Source of the DNA: Microlunatus sp. Gsoil 973
GTDB taxonomy: Bacteria; Actinomycetota; Actinomycetes; Propionibacteriales; Propionibacteriaceae
Length of the DNA: 64,000 nt
NCBI RefSeq assembly: GCF_009707365.1
Contig: NZ_CP046122.1
Coordinates: 2,480,001-2,544,000 of the forward strand
Direction of reading: 5' to 3'
Positions within the stretch are counted from its first letter, which is position 1. Each line of letters opens with the position of its first letter. A model generated the notes under the pieces. That model saw only the letters and a list, made by a program, of their open reading frames with translations. It was not told where the DNA came from and made no database searches. A program made the translations under genes and the position numbers. Shown here one piece after another: positions 44,810-53,776 of the stretch.

Positions 44810-45910
44810 ATGGTGACACCGATTCCGGAACGGCATCTCTTCGGGCCCGGCCCCGCCAATCCGTACCCGGAGGCGACGGCCGGGCTCGGACTGCCGCTGC
44901 TCGGTCATCTCGATCCGGACTTCCTGCAGATCATGGACGAGGTCTGCGAGATGCTCCGGACGGTCTGGGGCACGTCCAACCAACGGACCCTGCCACTGTC
45001 GGCCACCGGTTCGGCCGGCATGGAAGCGGCCTTCGTCAACACCGTCGGCCGGGGCGACGTCGCCGTGATCGCCGTCAACGGGCTGTTCGGCGAACGGATG
45101 TGCGATGTGGCCGCCCGCTGCGGTGCCGAGGTGATCAGGGTCGACCACGAGTGGGGGCAGCCGATCGACCCGCAGCGGGTCGTCGACGCCCATCCCGATC
45201 CGAAGGTCATCGCGGCCGTGCACGCCGAGACCTCGACCGGCGTACGGTCCGACATCGCCGCACTCGGCCGGCTCAAGGGTGAGGCGTTGCTGATCGTCGA
45301 CGCGGTGACCTCGATCGGCGGCATCGACCTGCGGACCGACGACTGGGGCGTCGACGTCGGGTACGCCGGCTCCCAGAAATGCCTCGGTGTCGCACCGGGG
45401 CTCGCCCCGTTCACGATCAACGACCGGGCATTCGCCCGACGCATCGAGCGGCCACAGTCCTGGTATCTCGATCTCGGTCTGCTCGGCGGCTACGTCGGCG
45501 AGGCGAGCACCAGCCACACCGGACGCACCTACCACCACACGGCGCCGACGGGCATGATTGCGAGCATGCACGGCGCCCTGTCCCGGATCCTCGCCGAGGG
45601 CCTCGACCAGGTGATCGCCCGGCACGAGGAGGCCGGCCGGATCCTGCAGGACGGTCTGCAAGAACTCGGCCTGGAGCTGTTCGCCGCCGAGGGCTCCCGG
45701 CTGCCGGAACTGACCACCGTCAAGGTTCCCGACGGTGTCGATTCGGCGACGGTACGCAAGGAACTGCTGACCCGGTACAACATCGAGATCGGCTCCGGCG
45801 TCGGACCCTATGCCCAGACCGTGTGGCGGATCGGCCTGATGGGTCACAACGCCCGGCCGGATACCGCCCGGCTGATGTTGGCCGCACTCGAAGACTGTCT
45901 GGGTCGCTGA
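44810..45910 (+). CDS. class V aminotransferase, alanine-glyoxylate type
   Basis: A 366-residue PLP enzyme of fold type I. FGPGPANPYPEA starts the protein, LSATGSAGMEAAFVN holds the phosphate-binding segment, VHAETSTGVRSDI and VDAVTSIGG carry the aspartate that binds the pyridine ring, and GSQKCLGVAPG contains the Schiff-base lysine. RIGLMGHNAR near the end binds the carboxylate. The family transaminates glyoxylate to glycine using alanine or serine, or cysteine-type donors. This would connect with the GlcD-like oxidase and glycerate kinase in the window, by inference. Confidence 0.83.
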   Translation: MVTPIPERHLFGPGPANPYPEATAGLGLPLLGHLDPDFLQIMDEVCEMLRTVWGTSNQRTLPLSATGSAGMEAAFVNTVGRGDVAVIAVNGLFGERMCDVAARCGAEVIRVDHEWGQPIDPQRVVDAHPDPKVIAAVHAETSTGVRSDIAALGRLKGEALLIVDAVTSIGGIDLRTDDWGVDVGYAGSQKCLGVAPGLAPFTINDRAFARRIERPQSWYLDLGLLGGYVGEASTSHTGRTYHHTAPTGMIASMHGALSRILAEGLDQVIARHEEAGRILQDGLQELGLELFAAEGSRLPELTTVKVPDGVDSATVRKELLTRYNIEIGSGVGPYAQTVWRIGLMGHNARPDTARLMLAALEDCLGR

Positions 45911-45926
45911 TCAAGGAGAGGGTGCG

Positions 45927-46463
45927 ATGGCGCGCAAGGCGATCATCTTCCACGGCACCGGGGCAAGTCCGGACATTCTGTGGTTTCCCTGGCTCGACAA
46001 ACAGCTGACCGCCCGCGGCTATCAGGTCGAGCGGCCGCACTATCCGGACCTCAACGTCGAACCGGTCCGAACCTTCCTCCCCAAGGTCCTCGACGCCCAC
46101 AGCTTCGACGCCGAGACCGTACTGGTCGGCCACTCGGGCGGCGCGGCCCTGCTGCTGGCGCTGCTGGAACACCTCAGCGCGCCGGTCGCCCAGGCCATCC
46201 TGGTGGCCGGCTACTGGACCGAACCCAATGACTCCGCAGAGCCGGTCCTGCAGCCCGGCTATGACTGGGGCAAGATCGCCGGCAATGGCGGAGACCTCAC
46301 CTTCATCAACTCCGTCGTCGACCCGTACGGTTGCGACGCCGCCCAGGGTCGCTATCTGTTCGACCGGTTGGGCGGCACCCAGATCCTCCGCAACGAGGGT
46401 CACTTCGGCGACTGGAACCAGCCGTACGACACCTTCCCGCTGGTCGATCGACTGATCCCCTGA
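45927..46463 (+). CDS. RBBP9/YdeN-family serine hydrolase
   Basis: A 178-residue minimal alpha/beta hydrolase. KAIIFHGTGASPD at the start, nucleophile serine in LVGHSGGAALLLALL, and Asp/His near LRNEGHFGDWNQPYDTFPLV. Family members are small cytosolic esterases of unclear substrate. It begins 16 bp after the aminotransferase with AAGGAGAG before the ATG, so it may share its transcript. Confidence 0.8.
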   Translation: MARKAIIFHGTGASPDILWFPWLDKQLTARGYQVERPHYPDLNVEPVRTFLPKVLDAHSFDAETVLVGHSGGAALLLALLEHLSAPVAQAILVAGYWTEPNDSAEPVLQPGYDWGKIAGNGGDLTFINSVVDPYGCDAAQGRYLFDRLGGTQILRNEGHFGDWNQPYDTFPLVDRLIP

Positions 46464-46503
46464 CCAGCCCCCGGCCGGCGATCCCACCGACGACGATCCC
46501 GGC

Positions 46504-46542
46504 GTAACATCGCTGAAACACACCCGCAACGGCGGAGAAAAC
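46504..46542 (+). promoter_or_regulatory. GlnR-type box upstream of glnA
   Basis: GTAAC-n6-GAAAC-n6-GCAAC-n6-GAAAA, four 5-mers with constant 6-bp spacing, the a-b-a-b pattern of actinobacterial GlnR sites. It overlaps the expected -35 region, 9 bp before the -10. Confidence 0.75.
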
Positions 46543-46551
46543 GCCTCGCCT

Positions 46552-46557
46552 TAGGCT
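46552..46557 (+). promoter_or_regulatory. -10-like hexamer of glnA
   Basis: TAGGCT, 39 bp before the glnA ATG. The leader carries GGAGG just before the start. Confidence 0.45.
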
Positions 46558-46596
46558 CTGCGACGACAACGTGTCATTCCAATCACCGGAGGATCC

Positions 46597-48018
46597 ATGT
46601 TCCAAGGCGCCGACGATCTGTTGGCCTACGTCAAGGATGAGGGCGTCGAGACCATCGACATCCGGTTCTGCGACCTTCCCGGCATCATGCAGCATTTCAC
46701 CGTGCCGGTTAGTTCGTTCGGTCCGGAGGTGTTCGAGGACGGTCTGGCCTTCGACGGGTCGTCGATCCGCGGTTTCCAGAAGATCCACGAGTCGGACATG
46801 GCGTTGATGCCCGACCCGACCACGGCATACATCGACCCGTTCCGGCGCTCCAAGACGCTGTGCCTGAACTTCTTCGTCCACGATCCGCTGACCAAGGAGC
46901 CGTACAGCCGGGACCCGCGCAACATTGCGCGCAAGGCCGAGGCGTACCTGGCTTCGACCGGCATCGGCGACACGGCGTTCTTCGCCCCGGAGGCCGAGTT
47001 CTACGTCTTCGACGACGTTCGCTTCGAGACCAAGCAGAATGCCGGCTACTACCACATCGACTCCGAGGCGGGCGCCTGGAACACCGGCCGCGAGGAGGAC
47101 GGCGCCAACCGGGCCTACAAGGTGCGCTACAAGGGTGGCTACTTCCCCGTCCCGCCGGTTGATCACTTCGCCGATCTGCGCGACGACATGGTCAGGAACC
47201 TCGAGGCCTCCGGGTTGCTCGTCGAGCGCGCCCACCACGAGGTCGGTTCCGCAGGGCAGGCAGAGATCAACTACCGCTTCAACACCCTCCTCGCCGCCGG
47301 CGACGATGTGCAGAAGTTCAAGTACATGATCAAGAACACCGCGTGGGCGGCCGGCAAGACGGCCACCTTCATGCCGAAGCCGATCTTCGGCGACAACGGC
47401 TCGGGCATGCACTGCCACCAGTCGATCTGGAACGCCGGCGAGCCGCTGTTCTACGACGAGGCCGGTTACGCGGGCCTGTCCGATCTCGCCCGCTGGTACA
47501 TCGGCGGCATCCTGGCCCACGCCCCGGCGCTGCTGGCCTTCACCAACCCGACCGCCAACAGCTACCACCGTCTGGTGCCGGGCTTCGAGGCTCCGGTCAA
47601 CCTGGTCTACAGCCAGCGCAACCGGTCGGCCTGCATCCGGATCCCGATCACCGGTTCCAATCCGAAGGCCAAGCGGATCGAGTTCCGCTGCCCCGACCCG
47701 TCGTCCAACCCGTATCTGGCGTTCTCCGCGATGCTGCTGGCCGGCATCGACGGCATCCAGAACAAGACCGAGCCGCTCGCCCCGGTCGACAAGGACCTCT
47801 ACGAACTGCCGCCGGAGGAACACGCCTCGGTGCCGACCGTCCCGGCCGACCTTCCGGCCGTGCTGGACGCGTTGGAGGCAGACAACGAGTTCCTGCAGGC
47901 GGGCGACGTGTTCACCGCGGACCTGATCGAGACCTGGATCGAGCTCAAGCGGGCCGACATCGACGCGCTCCGTCAGCGGCCACACCCGCACGAGTTCGAG
48001 CTCTACTACGACGTGTAA
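46597..48018 (+). CDS. glnA: glutamine synthetase type I-beta
   Basis: A 473-residue dodecameric enzyme making glutamine from glutamate, ammonia and ATP. Landmarks are the latch region [19 protein letters not shown], metal ligands in [12 protein letters not shown], the ATP loop [18 protein letters not shown] and the C-terminal [20 protein letters not shown]. The adenylylation site is present: [11 protein letters not shown], Tyr about residue 402. So its activity should be switched by GlnE, whose gene lies at the right end of the window. Transcription is probably under GlnR. A strong hairpin follows the stop. Confidence 0.96.
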   Translation: MFQGADDLLAYVKDEGVETIDIRFCDLPGIMQHFTVPVSSFGPEVFEDGLAFDGSSIRGFQKIHESDMALMPDPTTAYIDPFRRSKTLCLNFFVHDPLTKEPYSRDPRNIARKAEAYLASTGIGDTAFFAPEAEFYVFDDVRFETKQNAGYYHIDSEAGAWNTGREEDGANRAYKVRYKGGYFPVPPVDHFADLRDDMVRNLEASGLLVERAHHEVGSAGQAEINYRFNTLLAAGDDVQKFKYMIKNTAWAAGKTATFMPKPIFGDNGSGMHCHQSIWNAGEPLFYDEAGYAGLSDLARWYIGGILAHAPALLAFTNPTANSYHRLVPGFEAPVNLVYSQRNRSACIRIPITGSNPKAKRIEFRCPDPSSNPYLAFSAMLLAGIDGIQNKTEPLAPVDKDLYELPPEEHASVPTVPADLPAVLDALEADNEFLQAGDVFTADLIETWIELKRADIDALRQRPHPHEFELYYDV

Positions 48019-48048
48019 CGGACGGAACCAGCACTCAGAACGAACTCG

Positions 48049-48085
48049 CCGAGCGGGTCGCGATCATCGATCGCGGCCCGCTCGG
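48049..48085. terminator. hairpin between glnA and the CPT-like gene
   Basis: Arms CCGAGCGGG-T-CGCGAT and ATCGCG-G-CCCGCTCGG form a 16-bp stem with one G-U pair and a 5-nt loop. No U tract follows. It lies between convergent genes and even covers the stop of the CPT-like gene, so it may end both transcripts. Confidence 0.65.
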
Positions 48086-48639
48086 CCGTTGTCTGCGAAG
48101 AAGTGATCTCGGATGCGCCGGGCCACCGTTGCGGCCGGCTCCGTCGACGTGTCGACCTCCAGGTCGTAGGCGATTCCACGGTGTACGGCGTCGGCCTGCC
48201 GTGCCGCCATTCCGGCGATCCGGTCGCCACGCGCACGCTCCCGGACGGCGGCCACCCCGGGCGGGCAGCGGACCCCAACCCAGCCGGTCGGCAGATCACC
48301 GAGCGCATCCCGCCAACGCTGCTGGGCGGCCGGTCCGCTGAGGAAGTTGTCCTCGATGATCACCGCTGCGCCGGCCCGGGCCAGCGCCGCGATCCCGATC
48401 GACCACTGACGCTCGAGCAATTTGAAGTCCGGTCCGACCTCGATCGAGCCGTCATCGGCGAGAACCAGTCCGCCGCCCACGGTGGTCAGCCGAGCGGGCG
48501 CCGCGTCGATCAGGGTGTCGACGCCGAGCCGCAGCCAGTAGCCGTCGAGGATTTCCTGCAGCGCGCCGGCCAGCGTGCTCTTTCCCGAACTGGATCCGCC
48601 GTTCAGCACCAGGACGCGTACGCGGTCATCGACAGTCAC
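48064..48639 (-). CDS. chloramphenicol-phosphotransferase-like kinase
   Basis: A 191-residue P-loop protein: Walker A in VLVLNGGSSSGKSTLAGAL, YWLRLGVDTLIDAAP, VIIEDNFLSGPAAQQRW with the acidic catalytic residue, and VGVRCPPGVAAVRERARGDR. This is the CPT family, whose founding member phosphorylates chloramphenicol; most homologues have unknown small-molecule targets, so no resistance is claimed. GTG start at 48639. Convergent with glnA. Confidence 0.78.
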   Translation of the reverse strand: MTVDDRVRVLVLNGGSSSGKSTLAGALQEILDGYWLRLGVDTLIDAAPARLTTVGGGLVLADDGSIEVGPDFKLLERQWSIGIAALARAGAAVIIEDNFLSGPAAQQRWRDALGDLPTGWVGVRCPPGVAAVRERARGDRIAGMAARQADAVHRGIAYDLEVDTSTEPAATVARRIRDHFFADNGRAGRDR

Positions 48640-48692
48640 GTCACGGGAGCATACGGATCACGCGCGGACGGTACAGCCCAATTGGGGCGCCG

Positions 48693-48712
48693 GACGTTCC
48701 CGCGGGAACGTC
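48693..48712. repeat. 20-bp perfect palindrome upstream of the DUF222-HNH gene
   Basis: GACGTTCCCGCGGGAACGTC, a self-complementary 20-mer in the 169-bp spacer. A close copy, GCGTCCCCGCGGGAACGTC, lies inside the HNH gene at about 49717-49735. It may be a protein-binding or recombination site; the rest of the spacer shows only a GAAGGGG ribosome site. Confidence 0.6.
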
Positions 48713-48808
48713 GGAGGGGGTACCCGATCACCATCGATCTGGTTCTGTCAGTGGTCGCCGTTAGCGTTCGCCGCCAGATAACGAGGTCTGGAAGGGGTCG
48801 GCGAGACG

Positions 48809-50428
48809 ATGACGATTGTTGATCTTGAGCCGCGCATCCCGCGGTACAACGATCCGGTGCCGCGCGAGGCGGCCGAAGCGCTGGCGGCGAAGGTGATGGC
48901 GGCGGCGGCCGACGTCGCCAAACAGGAAGCGGTGTTCCTGGAGTTGGTCGGCGAGTTCGACGCGATCAACGGGGCGGGCTGGTGGGACGGGATCCAGTCG
49001 ACTGCCCACTGGCTGTCCTGGGCCTGCTCGATCGCCCCCGGTACGGCCCGGGAGCACGTACGAGTTGCCCGCGCCCTCCGGCGGATGGCGACCACCAGGC
49101 AAGCCTTTGCCGTCGGTGACCTGACCTATTCCAAGGTCCGCGAACTCACCCGCGTCGTCGATCAGCTCGACGACGATGCTCCACGGCGCCTCGAAGGAAC
49201 CCAGATCGAAGGAACCCAGACCGACGAGCCCGGGCCCAGCGGGCCTGACGCATCTGCGGAGGGCCTGAAGGAGGATGCGCTGGTCGACTTCGCCCGTGCC
49301 TGTACGGCGTCCCAACTGGCCCGCTCGATCTCCGGCTGGCGTGCCGCGAAGGGCACGAGCAGGACCCGCAGGAACAGACAACGGGTGGCCTGGGTGGTCC
49401 AGGAGAACGGCAATGTTCACTTCACGGCGGTCCTGCCGCCCGAAGAGGCAGCGGCACTGATCGCCGCCGTGCAAGCTGCCGCCGATGCCAGCCGCGACGC
49501 CGAGGCGGACAGCGATCCGGCACCCGGTCGGGAACGGCTCGACGACGCCGATGCCCGCGAGACACCTGAGCAGATGCTGCACCGGACCAGGGTCGAGGGC
49601 CTGGCGGAGATCGCCAACTGCTATCTGAACTCGCGGCCCGAGGACCGATCGGGAGAGGACCGGACAATGGTCGTGCTCGAGGTCAATGCCGCCGCGCTCC
49701 AGGACGATGAGCCCGGGCGTCCCCGCGGGAACGTCGAGGAGGCGCCGTCGGTGCCGACCTGCCGGGTTCGCAACAGTGCGGCCATCGAACCGGACGACGC
49801 CCGCCGAGCCCTGTGCGACAGCACCGTGCTGGGCATCATCACCGACCAGAAAGGCATGCCGCTGGCCGTCGGACGCGAACAGCGTCTGGTCACCAAACAC
49901 CAACGACGTGCACTGATGATCAGAGACGGCAGGTGTCAGTTCCCGGGGTGTCTTCGTGCTCGACGCCTGAAGGCCCATCATCTGATCTTCTGGCTCAACG
50001 GCGGTCCGACCGACCTGGACAATCTGATCCTTCTCTGCCAGCGCCACCACACCCGTGTGCACGAGGACGGCATCACGATCACCGCCTGCGGACAGCCGGG
50101 ATGTCCGATCCCCTGGAAGTTCACCCGCGCGGACGGCAGCACCATCGCGCCGACGGTCACCGGGCTGGACGCACCGTCACCCTGGCGTCCGGGTCGGGCC
50201 ACGTTCCGGGACGGCAATGATCAACTCGTCGCGAAATGGGAGGCCGACTATGCGACGCTCCGCCAGCAGGCCGCGTCGCTGCGCACCGCGTACCAACACA
50301 TACACGACACCGGACATCCCGAGGCCTGCAAGGTGTTCCCGGTCGGTGGCGGCGAGGGTTTCAACATCTACAACTGCGTCGATGCGCTCTTCCATTTCAC
50401 CGATTCGCATCCGATGACGGCGGCCTGA
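48809..50428 (+). CDS. DUF222/HNH endonuclease-domain protein (13E12-like)
   Basis: A 539-residue protein of the family known in mycobacteria as 13E12 repeat proteins. DUF222 covers about residues 30-330 (GWWDGIQSTAHWLSWACSIAP, VRVARALRRM). An HNH domain follows near residues 365-415: RDGRCQFPGC, KAHHLIFWLNGGPTDLDNL, LCQRHHTRVHEDG, with the Cys pairs and His residues intact. Such genes are often multicopy in a genome, and an HNH nuclease activity is likely but its target is unknown. A 15-bp repeat gives EGTQIEGTQTDE near residue 130. ATG at 48809. Confidence 0.85.
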   Translation: MTIVDLEPRIPRYNDPVPREAAEALAAKVMAAAADVAKQEAVFLELVGEFDAINGAGWWDGIQSTAHWLSWACSIAPGTAREHVRVARALRRMATTRQAFAVGDLTYSKVRELTRVVDQLDDDAPRRLEGTQIEGTQTDEPGPSGPDASAEGLKEDALVDFARACTASQLARSISGWRAAKGTSRTRRNRQRVAWVVQENGNVHFTAVLPPEEAAALIAAVQAAADASRDAEADSDPAPGRERLDDADARETPEQMLHRTRVEGLAEIANCYLNSRPEDRSGEDRTMVVLEVNAAALQDDEPGRPRGNVEEAPSVPTCRVRNSAAIEPDDARRALCDSTVLGIITDQKGMPLAVGREQRLVTKHQRRALMIRDGRCQFPGCLRARRLKAHHLIFWLNGGPTDLDNLILLCQRHHTRVHEDGITITACGQPGCPIPWKFTRADGSTIAPTVTGLDAPSPWRPGRATFRDGNDQLVAKWEADYATLRQQAASLRTAYQHIHDTGHPEACKVFPVGGGEGFNIYNCVDALFHFTDSHPMTAA

Positions 50429-50445
50429 CCTGGCAGGATGTCGGG

Positions 50446-51171
50446 ATGGTGCCGACCAAGATCACCCATCTGCTGCTCGACTTCTTCGGTACCATCGTCG
50501 ATTACTCGCCGAGCCGGACGGCACAGGACTATTCGGCGACGTACGGCCGGTTGCAGCGACTGGGGACGCGGCTGGCTTACCGGGAGTTCCTTACGCTGGT
50601 CGACGATGTCTTCGCCCGGTTCGACGCCCGGTCGGCGGAGGACCTCAGCGAGTTCTCCATGCGCGAGCCGAGTGAAATGATCGTGGCCACGGCACTGGGC
50701 CGTCCGGCCTCGACCGTCGAGGTGGACGCGTTCGTGGAGACGTATCTGGGCGACTGGAACACCGCGGTGTGCTACGCCGACGGGATGTCAGATCTACTTC
50801 GTGATCTTGCCGGCCGCTATCGGCTCGCTGTCGTCTCCAACACCCACCACAGCGCCCTGGTGCCCGCTCATCTGCGCGCGATGGGTGTGGCGGATCTCTT
50901 CGACGCGGTCGTCCTGTCCGTCGACGTCGGGCATCGCAAACCGCATCCGGCGATGTTCCGTGCGGCGCTCGAGCGGCTCGACGTCGGCGCCGAATCGGTT
51001 CTGTTCGTCGGCGACTCCTACCAGGCGGACTATGCCGGCCCACGAGAACAGGGCATCGCTGCCCTGTTGATCGATCCGGGCAAGTCCGCGCCGGTACCGG
51101 ACTCGGATCGGTTGCAGTCGTTGTTCGACCTCCGAGACACCGATCTTCGGCCTGTCATCGAGGCGAGTTGA
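50446..51171 (+). CDS. HAD-superfamily hydrolase
   Basis: A 241-residue phosphatase-like protein. Motif I is LLLDFFGTIVD; the first residue is Asp but the usual second Asp (DxD) is replaced by F-G-T as in the haloacid dehalogenase branch. Motif II is LAVVSNT, motif III the lysine in GHRKPHPAMF, and motif IV VLFVGDSYQADYAG. A helical cap lies between motifs I and II. Substrate unknown. ATG at 50446 with CAGGAT 6 nt upstream suggests a leaderless start; an in-frame upstream start overlaps the HNH gene. Confidence 0.83.
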   Translation: MVPTKITHLLLDFFGTIVDYSPSRTAQDYSATYGRLQRLGTRLAYREFLTLVDDVFARFDARSAEDLSEFSMREPSEMIVATALGRPASTVEVDAFVETYLGDWNTAVCYADGMSDLLRDLAGRYRLAVVSNTHHSALVPAHLRAMGVADLFDAVVLSVDVGHRKPHPAMFRAALERLDVGAESVLFVGDSYQADYAGPREQGIAALLIDPGKSAPVPDSDRLQSLFDLRDTDLRPVIEAS

Positions 51172-51178
51172 CCGGCAG

Positions 51179-52612
51179 CTACCGCTGGCCGAAGACCTCG
51201 CGCAGGACCCGGCGGGCAGCGAGCCGGCCACACATGCCGTGTACGCCGGGTCCGGGCGGGGTCGAGGACGAGCACAGGTAGATCCCCTGACCCAGGCGGT
51301 AAGGGTTCCAGCGCGGCGCCGGTCGGGCGATCATCTGCCAAGGCGTCATGGCACCCGCGGTGAAGTCACCGCCGACATAGTTCTGGTTGTGTTCGACCAT
51401 CCGAGACGCCGGAACACAGCGGGAGGCGACGACGAGATCGGAGAAACCCGGCGCGTGACGCTCGATCTCGGCGATCACCTGGGAGGTCTGGTCGAGTGTC
51501 GAACCGGCCGGGACATGCGTGTACGACCAGAGTGGACGCAATCCGGCACACTCCCGTCCCGGATCGACCACAGTCGGGTCGCTGATCAGACAGACCGGAC
51601 GCTCCGGATGCCGGCCAGCCATGACATCGGATTCGGCCCGAGCTATCTGATCACGAGTCCCGCCGAGGTGCACGGTGCCGGCCCCGGCGACCTCGGGATC
51701 GGCCCATGGCACCGGACCCGACAACACGAAGTCGATCTTGGTGACCCCGTCGCCGTGCCGAAAACGACCGAGCGCCCGGCGCAGCGCAGGACTGATCCGG
51801 TCCCCCACGACCTCGATCACGGTCCGCGGCGTCGTGTCGAACAGGTACGTCCTGGCCGGCGGAAGGTGGGTGCGGTTCGACACCCGGTGACCGGTGATGA
51901 TCTCACCGCCCCGCGCCCGCACCTCGGCGGCCAGTGCCGCGGTGATCGAACCCGAACCGCCCCGGGCGATCGGCCAACCACGTCCGGCGTGCCCCAGGGC
52001 GCCCAGGAAGACACTGGTGCCCGCCGAGACCAGTCCGGGCAGCCTCGACACGGTGTGCATCGCGACTCCGGTCAGCAGGGCCGGGGCCTCCGCGTCGCGG
52101 AACCGAAGTCCCCAGGTCCGGGTGCCCTGTTCCCCGGTGGCCAGCAGCAGTCGCAGGCCCGTCGGCAGGGTCCGGACCGGCGGGAGCGACCGATGATCAT
52201 CCAGCGCGATCCTCGCCGCGGCATGGGGACGCCGGGCGATCGGGCCCAACAGCGACCGCCACGCTGCGCCGTCGCGACCGAGCCGCTCGACGGTGGCGTC
52301 CATCGACCGGTAGGCGATCGCCGCCGGCCGGTCGTCCAGTGGTTGGGCGTAGGAGACCTCCGGCGTCAGCAGGTCGACCCCGGCCGCAGCAAGATCGAAT
52401 TCATTGAAGAACGGGGACGCCCAGGCCATCGGATGCACTGCCGAACACAGATCGTGCACCACCCCCTCGGCGAGGCCGAGATCGAGCGTGCGGGCTCCCC
52501 CGCCGATCGTCTCCTCCGCATCCAGGACGGTGACCGACAGACCGGCCCGGATCAACGTGACTGCAGCGGCCAGCCCGTTCGGTCCCGATCCGACGACGAC
52601 AGCATCCTGCAT
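51179..52612 (-). CDS. NAD(P)/FAD-dependent oxidoreductase, phytoene-desaturase-like
   Basis: A 477-residue flavoprotein. AVVVGSGPNGLAAAVTLIRAGL binds FAD, GGGARTLDL follows, PIARGGSGSITAALAAEVRARGGEI is typical of the CrtI/PYROXD2 group, and the C-terminal GVHGMCGRLAARRVL holds the second FAD contact. No carotenoid genes are nearby, so a carotenoid substrate is not supported. Its 5' end overlaps the 3' end of the upstream oxidase by 61 bp. Confidence 0.82.
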   Translation of the reverse strand: MQDAVVVGSGPNGLAAAVTLIRAGLSVTVLDAEETIGGGARTLDLGLAEGVVHDLCSAVHPMAWASPFFNEFDLAAAGVDLLTPEVSYAQPLDDRPAAIAYRSMDATVERLGRDGAAWRSLLGPIARRPHAAARIALDDHRSLPPVRTLPTGLRLLLATGEQGTRTWGLRFRDAEAPALLTGVAMHTVSRLPGLVSAGTSVFLGALGHAGRGWPIARGGSGSITAALAAEVRARGGEIITGHRVSNRTHLPPARTYLFDTTPRTVIEVVGDRISPALRRALGRFRHGDGVTKIDFVLSGPVPWADPEVAGAGTVHLGGTRDQIARAESDVMAGRHPERPVCLISDPTVVDPGRECAGLRPLWSYTHVPAGSTLDQTSQVIAEIERHAPGFSDLVVASRCVPASRMVEHNQNYVGGDFTAGAMTPWQMIARPAPRWNPYRLGQGIYLCSSSTPPGPGVHGMCGRLAARRVLREVFGQR

Positions 52613-53760
52613 GGGTCGAACATACCCACCGGATGGCCGGTCGCCCCGTGCTGCACCAGGTCGGCCAGCACCTCACCGATCACCGGGACGAACTTGAAGC
52701 CGTGACCGGAGAAGCCGCAGGCGATGATCACCCGATCATGGTCAGGATGCCGGCCGACCACGAAGTCCTCGTCCGGTGTCATCGTGTACATGCACACCTT
52801 CGCCCGCACCGGCCGCGCTCCGATCGCCGGCAGCAATTGCTGGGCGCGCTCGGTGACCGCTGCGATCTCGGCGTCGGAAACCGTGCGATCAAGATCATCG
52901 GCCGTTGACTCGCGGATGATCGATCCGTGATGGATGCCGATCTTCAGCCCGCCGTCCGGGCCGTCGATCATCGGGAAGCCGTAGATCTGGTGATCGCGGG
53001 ATGCTGATTCCTCGATGTAGACCGGCAGCCGCCAATCGGTGTAGTCGCGATATCCCGATGCAGCCGTGAACTCCGGTTGCAACCAGTACATCACCTGGCG
53101 TTGCACGATGAGCGGCAGCCCGAGATCTCGCAGCAGCACCGGCGCCCATGCGCCCGCAGTGATCACCAACCGATCGGCAGCGTAGTTCTGCTGTTCGGTG
53201 ATCACCTCGACGCCGTCGTGGGTGGCCCGCCAATCCATCACCCGCTCGCCGAAGTGCAGCTCGGCGCCGCGCTCGGTCGCAAGATCAAGATGGGCGCGGA
53301 TCGCTGCCTCCGGCCGCAGGTAGCCGGCGTTCTCCTCCCACACGGCCATCGCATCGTCGGCCGGAGCGAGGACCGGGAACCGCGCCCGGATGCCGTCGGC
53401 GTCCAGCACCTCGTGCGGTAGTTCCCACCGCTGTGCCGCGGCGCAGGCGCCGGCGAAGATCGGCGAGGTCTCGCTGCCGATGTACAGACCGCCGCACAGG
53501 GTGAGCAGCTGCGCGCCGGTCCGTTCCTCGAGGCGGCGCCAGCCGGCGTACGCGCTGCGCAGCAGCGGTACATAGTCGGCGCCCTCGAAGTAGGACTGCC
53601 GGATGATCCGCGATCCGCCGTGCCCGGAACCTTGATCATGAGCCGGCCCGAAGGTCTCCAGTCCGACAACGTCCAGGCCGCGCCCCGCCAACTCCGCTGC
53701 GGTTGCGGACCCGAAGGATCCGAGTCCGATCACGATCACCCCGGCAGACCTGCTGACCAT
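52552..53760 (-). CDS. N-methyltryptophan/sarcosine oxidase-type FAD enzyme
   Basis: A 402-residue monomeric sarcosine-oxidase-like protein (SolA/MSOX). VIVIGLGSFGSATAAELAGRG binds FAD, HGGSRIIRQSYFEG follows, and CGFSGHGFKFVPVIGEVLADL matches the C-terminal region. The usual flavin-linking Cys lies in MYTMTPDEDF: KVCMYTMTPDEDF has it. It oxidises secondary amino groups to imines with H2O2 release. The family normally ends after GMFDP; here 20 extra residues overlap the next gene's start, so a late frameshift is possible. Confidence 0.85.
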   Translation of the reverse strand: MVSRSAGVIVIGLGSFGSATAAELAGRGLDVVGLETFGPAHDQGSGHGGSRIIRQSYFEGADYVPLLRSAYAGWRRLEERTGAQLLTLCGGLYIGSETSPIFAGACAAAQRWELPHEVLDADGIRARFPVLAPADDAMAVWEENAGYLRPEAAIRAHLDLATERGAELHFGERVMDWRATHDGVEVITEQQNYAADRLVITAGAWAPVLLRDLGLPLIVQRQVMYWLQPEFTAASGYRDYTDWRLPVYIEESASRDHQIYGFPMIDGPDGGLKIGIHHGSIIRESTADDLDRTVSDAEIAAVTERAQQLLPAIGARPVRAKVCMYTMTPDEDFVVGRHPDHDRVIIACGFSGHGFKFVPVIGEVLADLVQHGATGHPVGMFDPCRMLSSSDRDRTGWPLQSR

Positions 53761-53776
53761 GATCAGCCGCCCATGG

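Noticed and set aside
48064-48639. Chloramphenicol resistance gene
   Set aside because: Family similarity to CPT does not show that chloramphenicol is the substrate; most chromosomal homologues are uncharacterised.
49190-49225. 15-bp repeat in the HNH gene as part of the His/Asp repeat family
   Set aside because: Unit GAAGGAACCCAGAYC is unrelated to the lipB and ABC units; only two copies are present.
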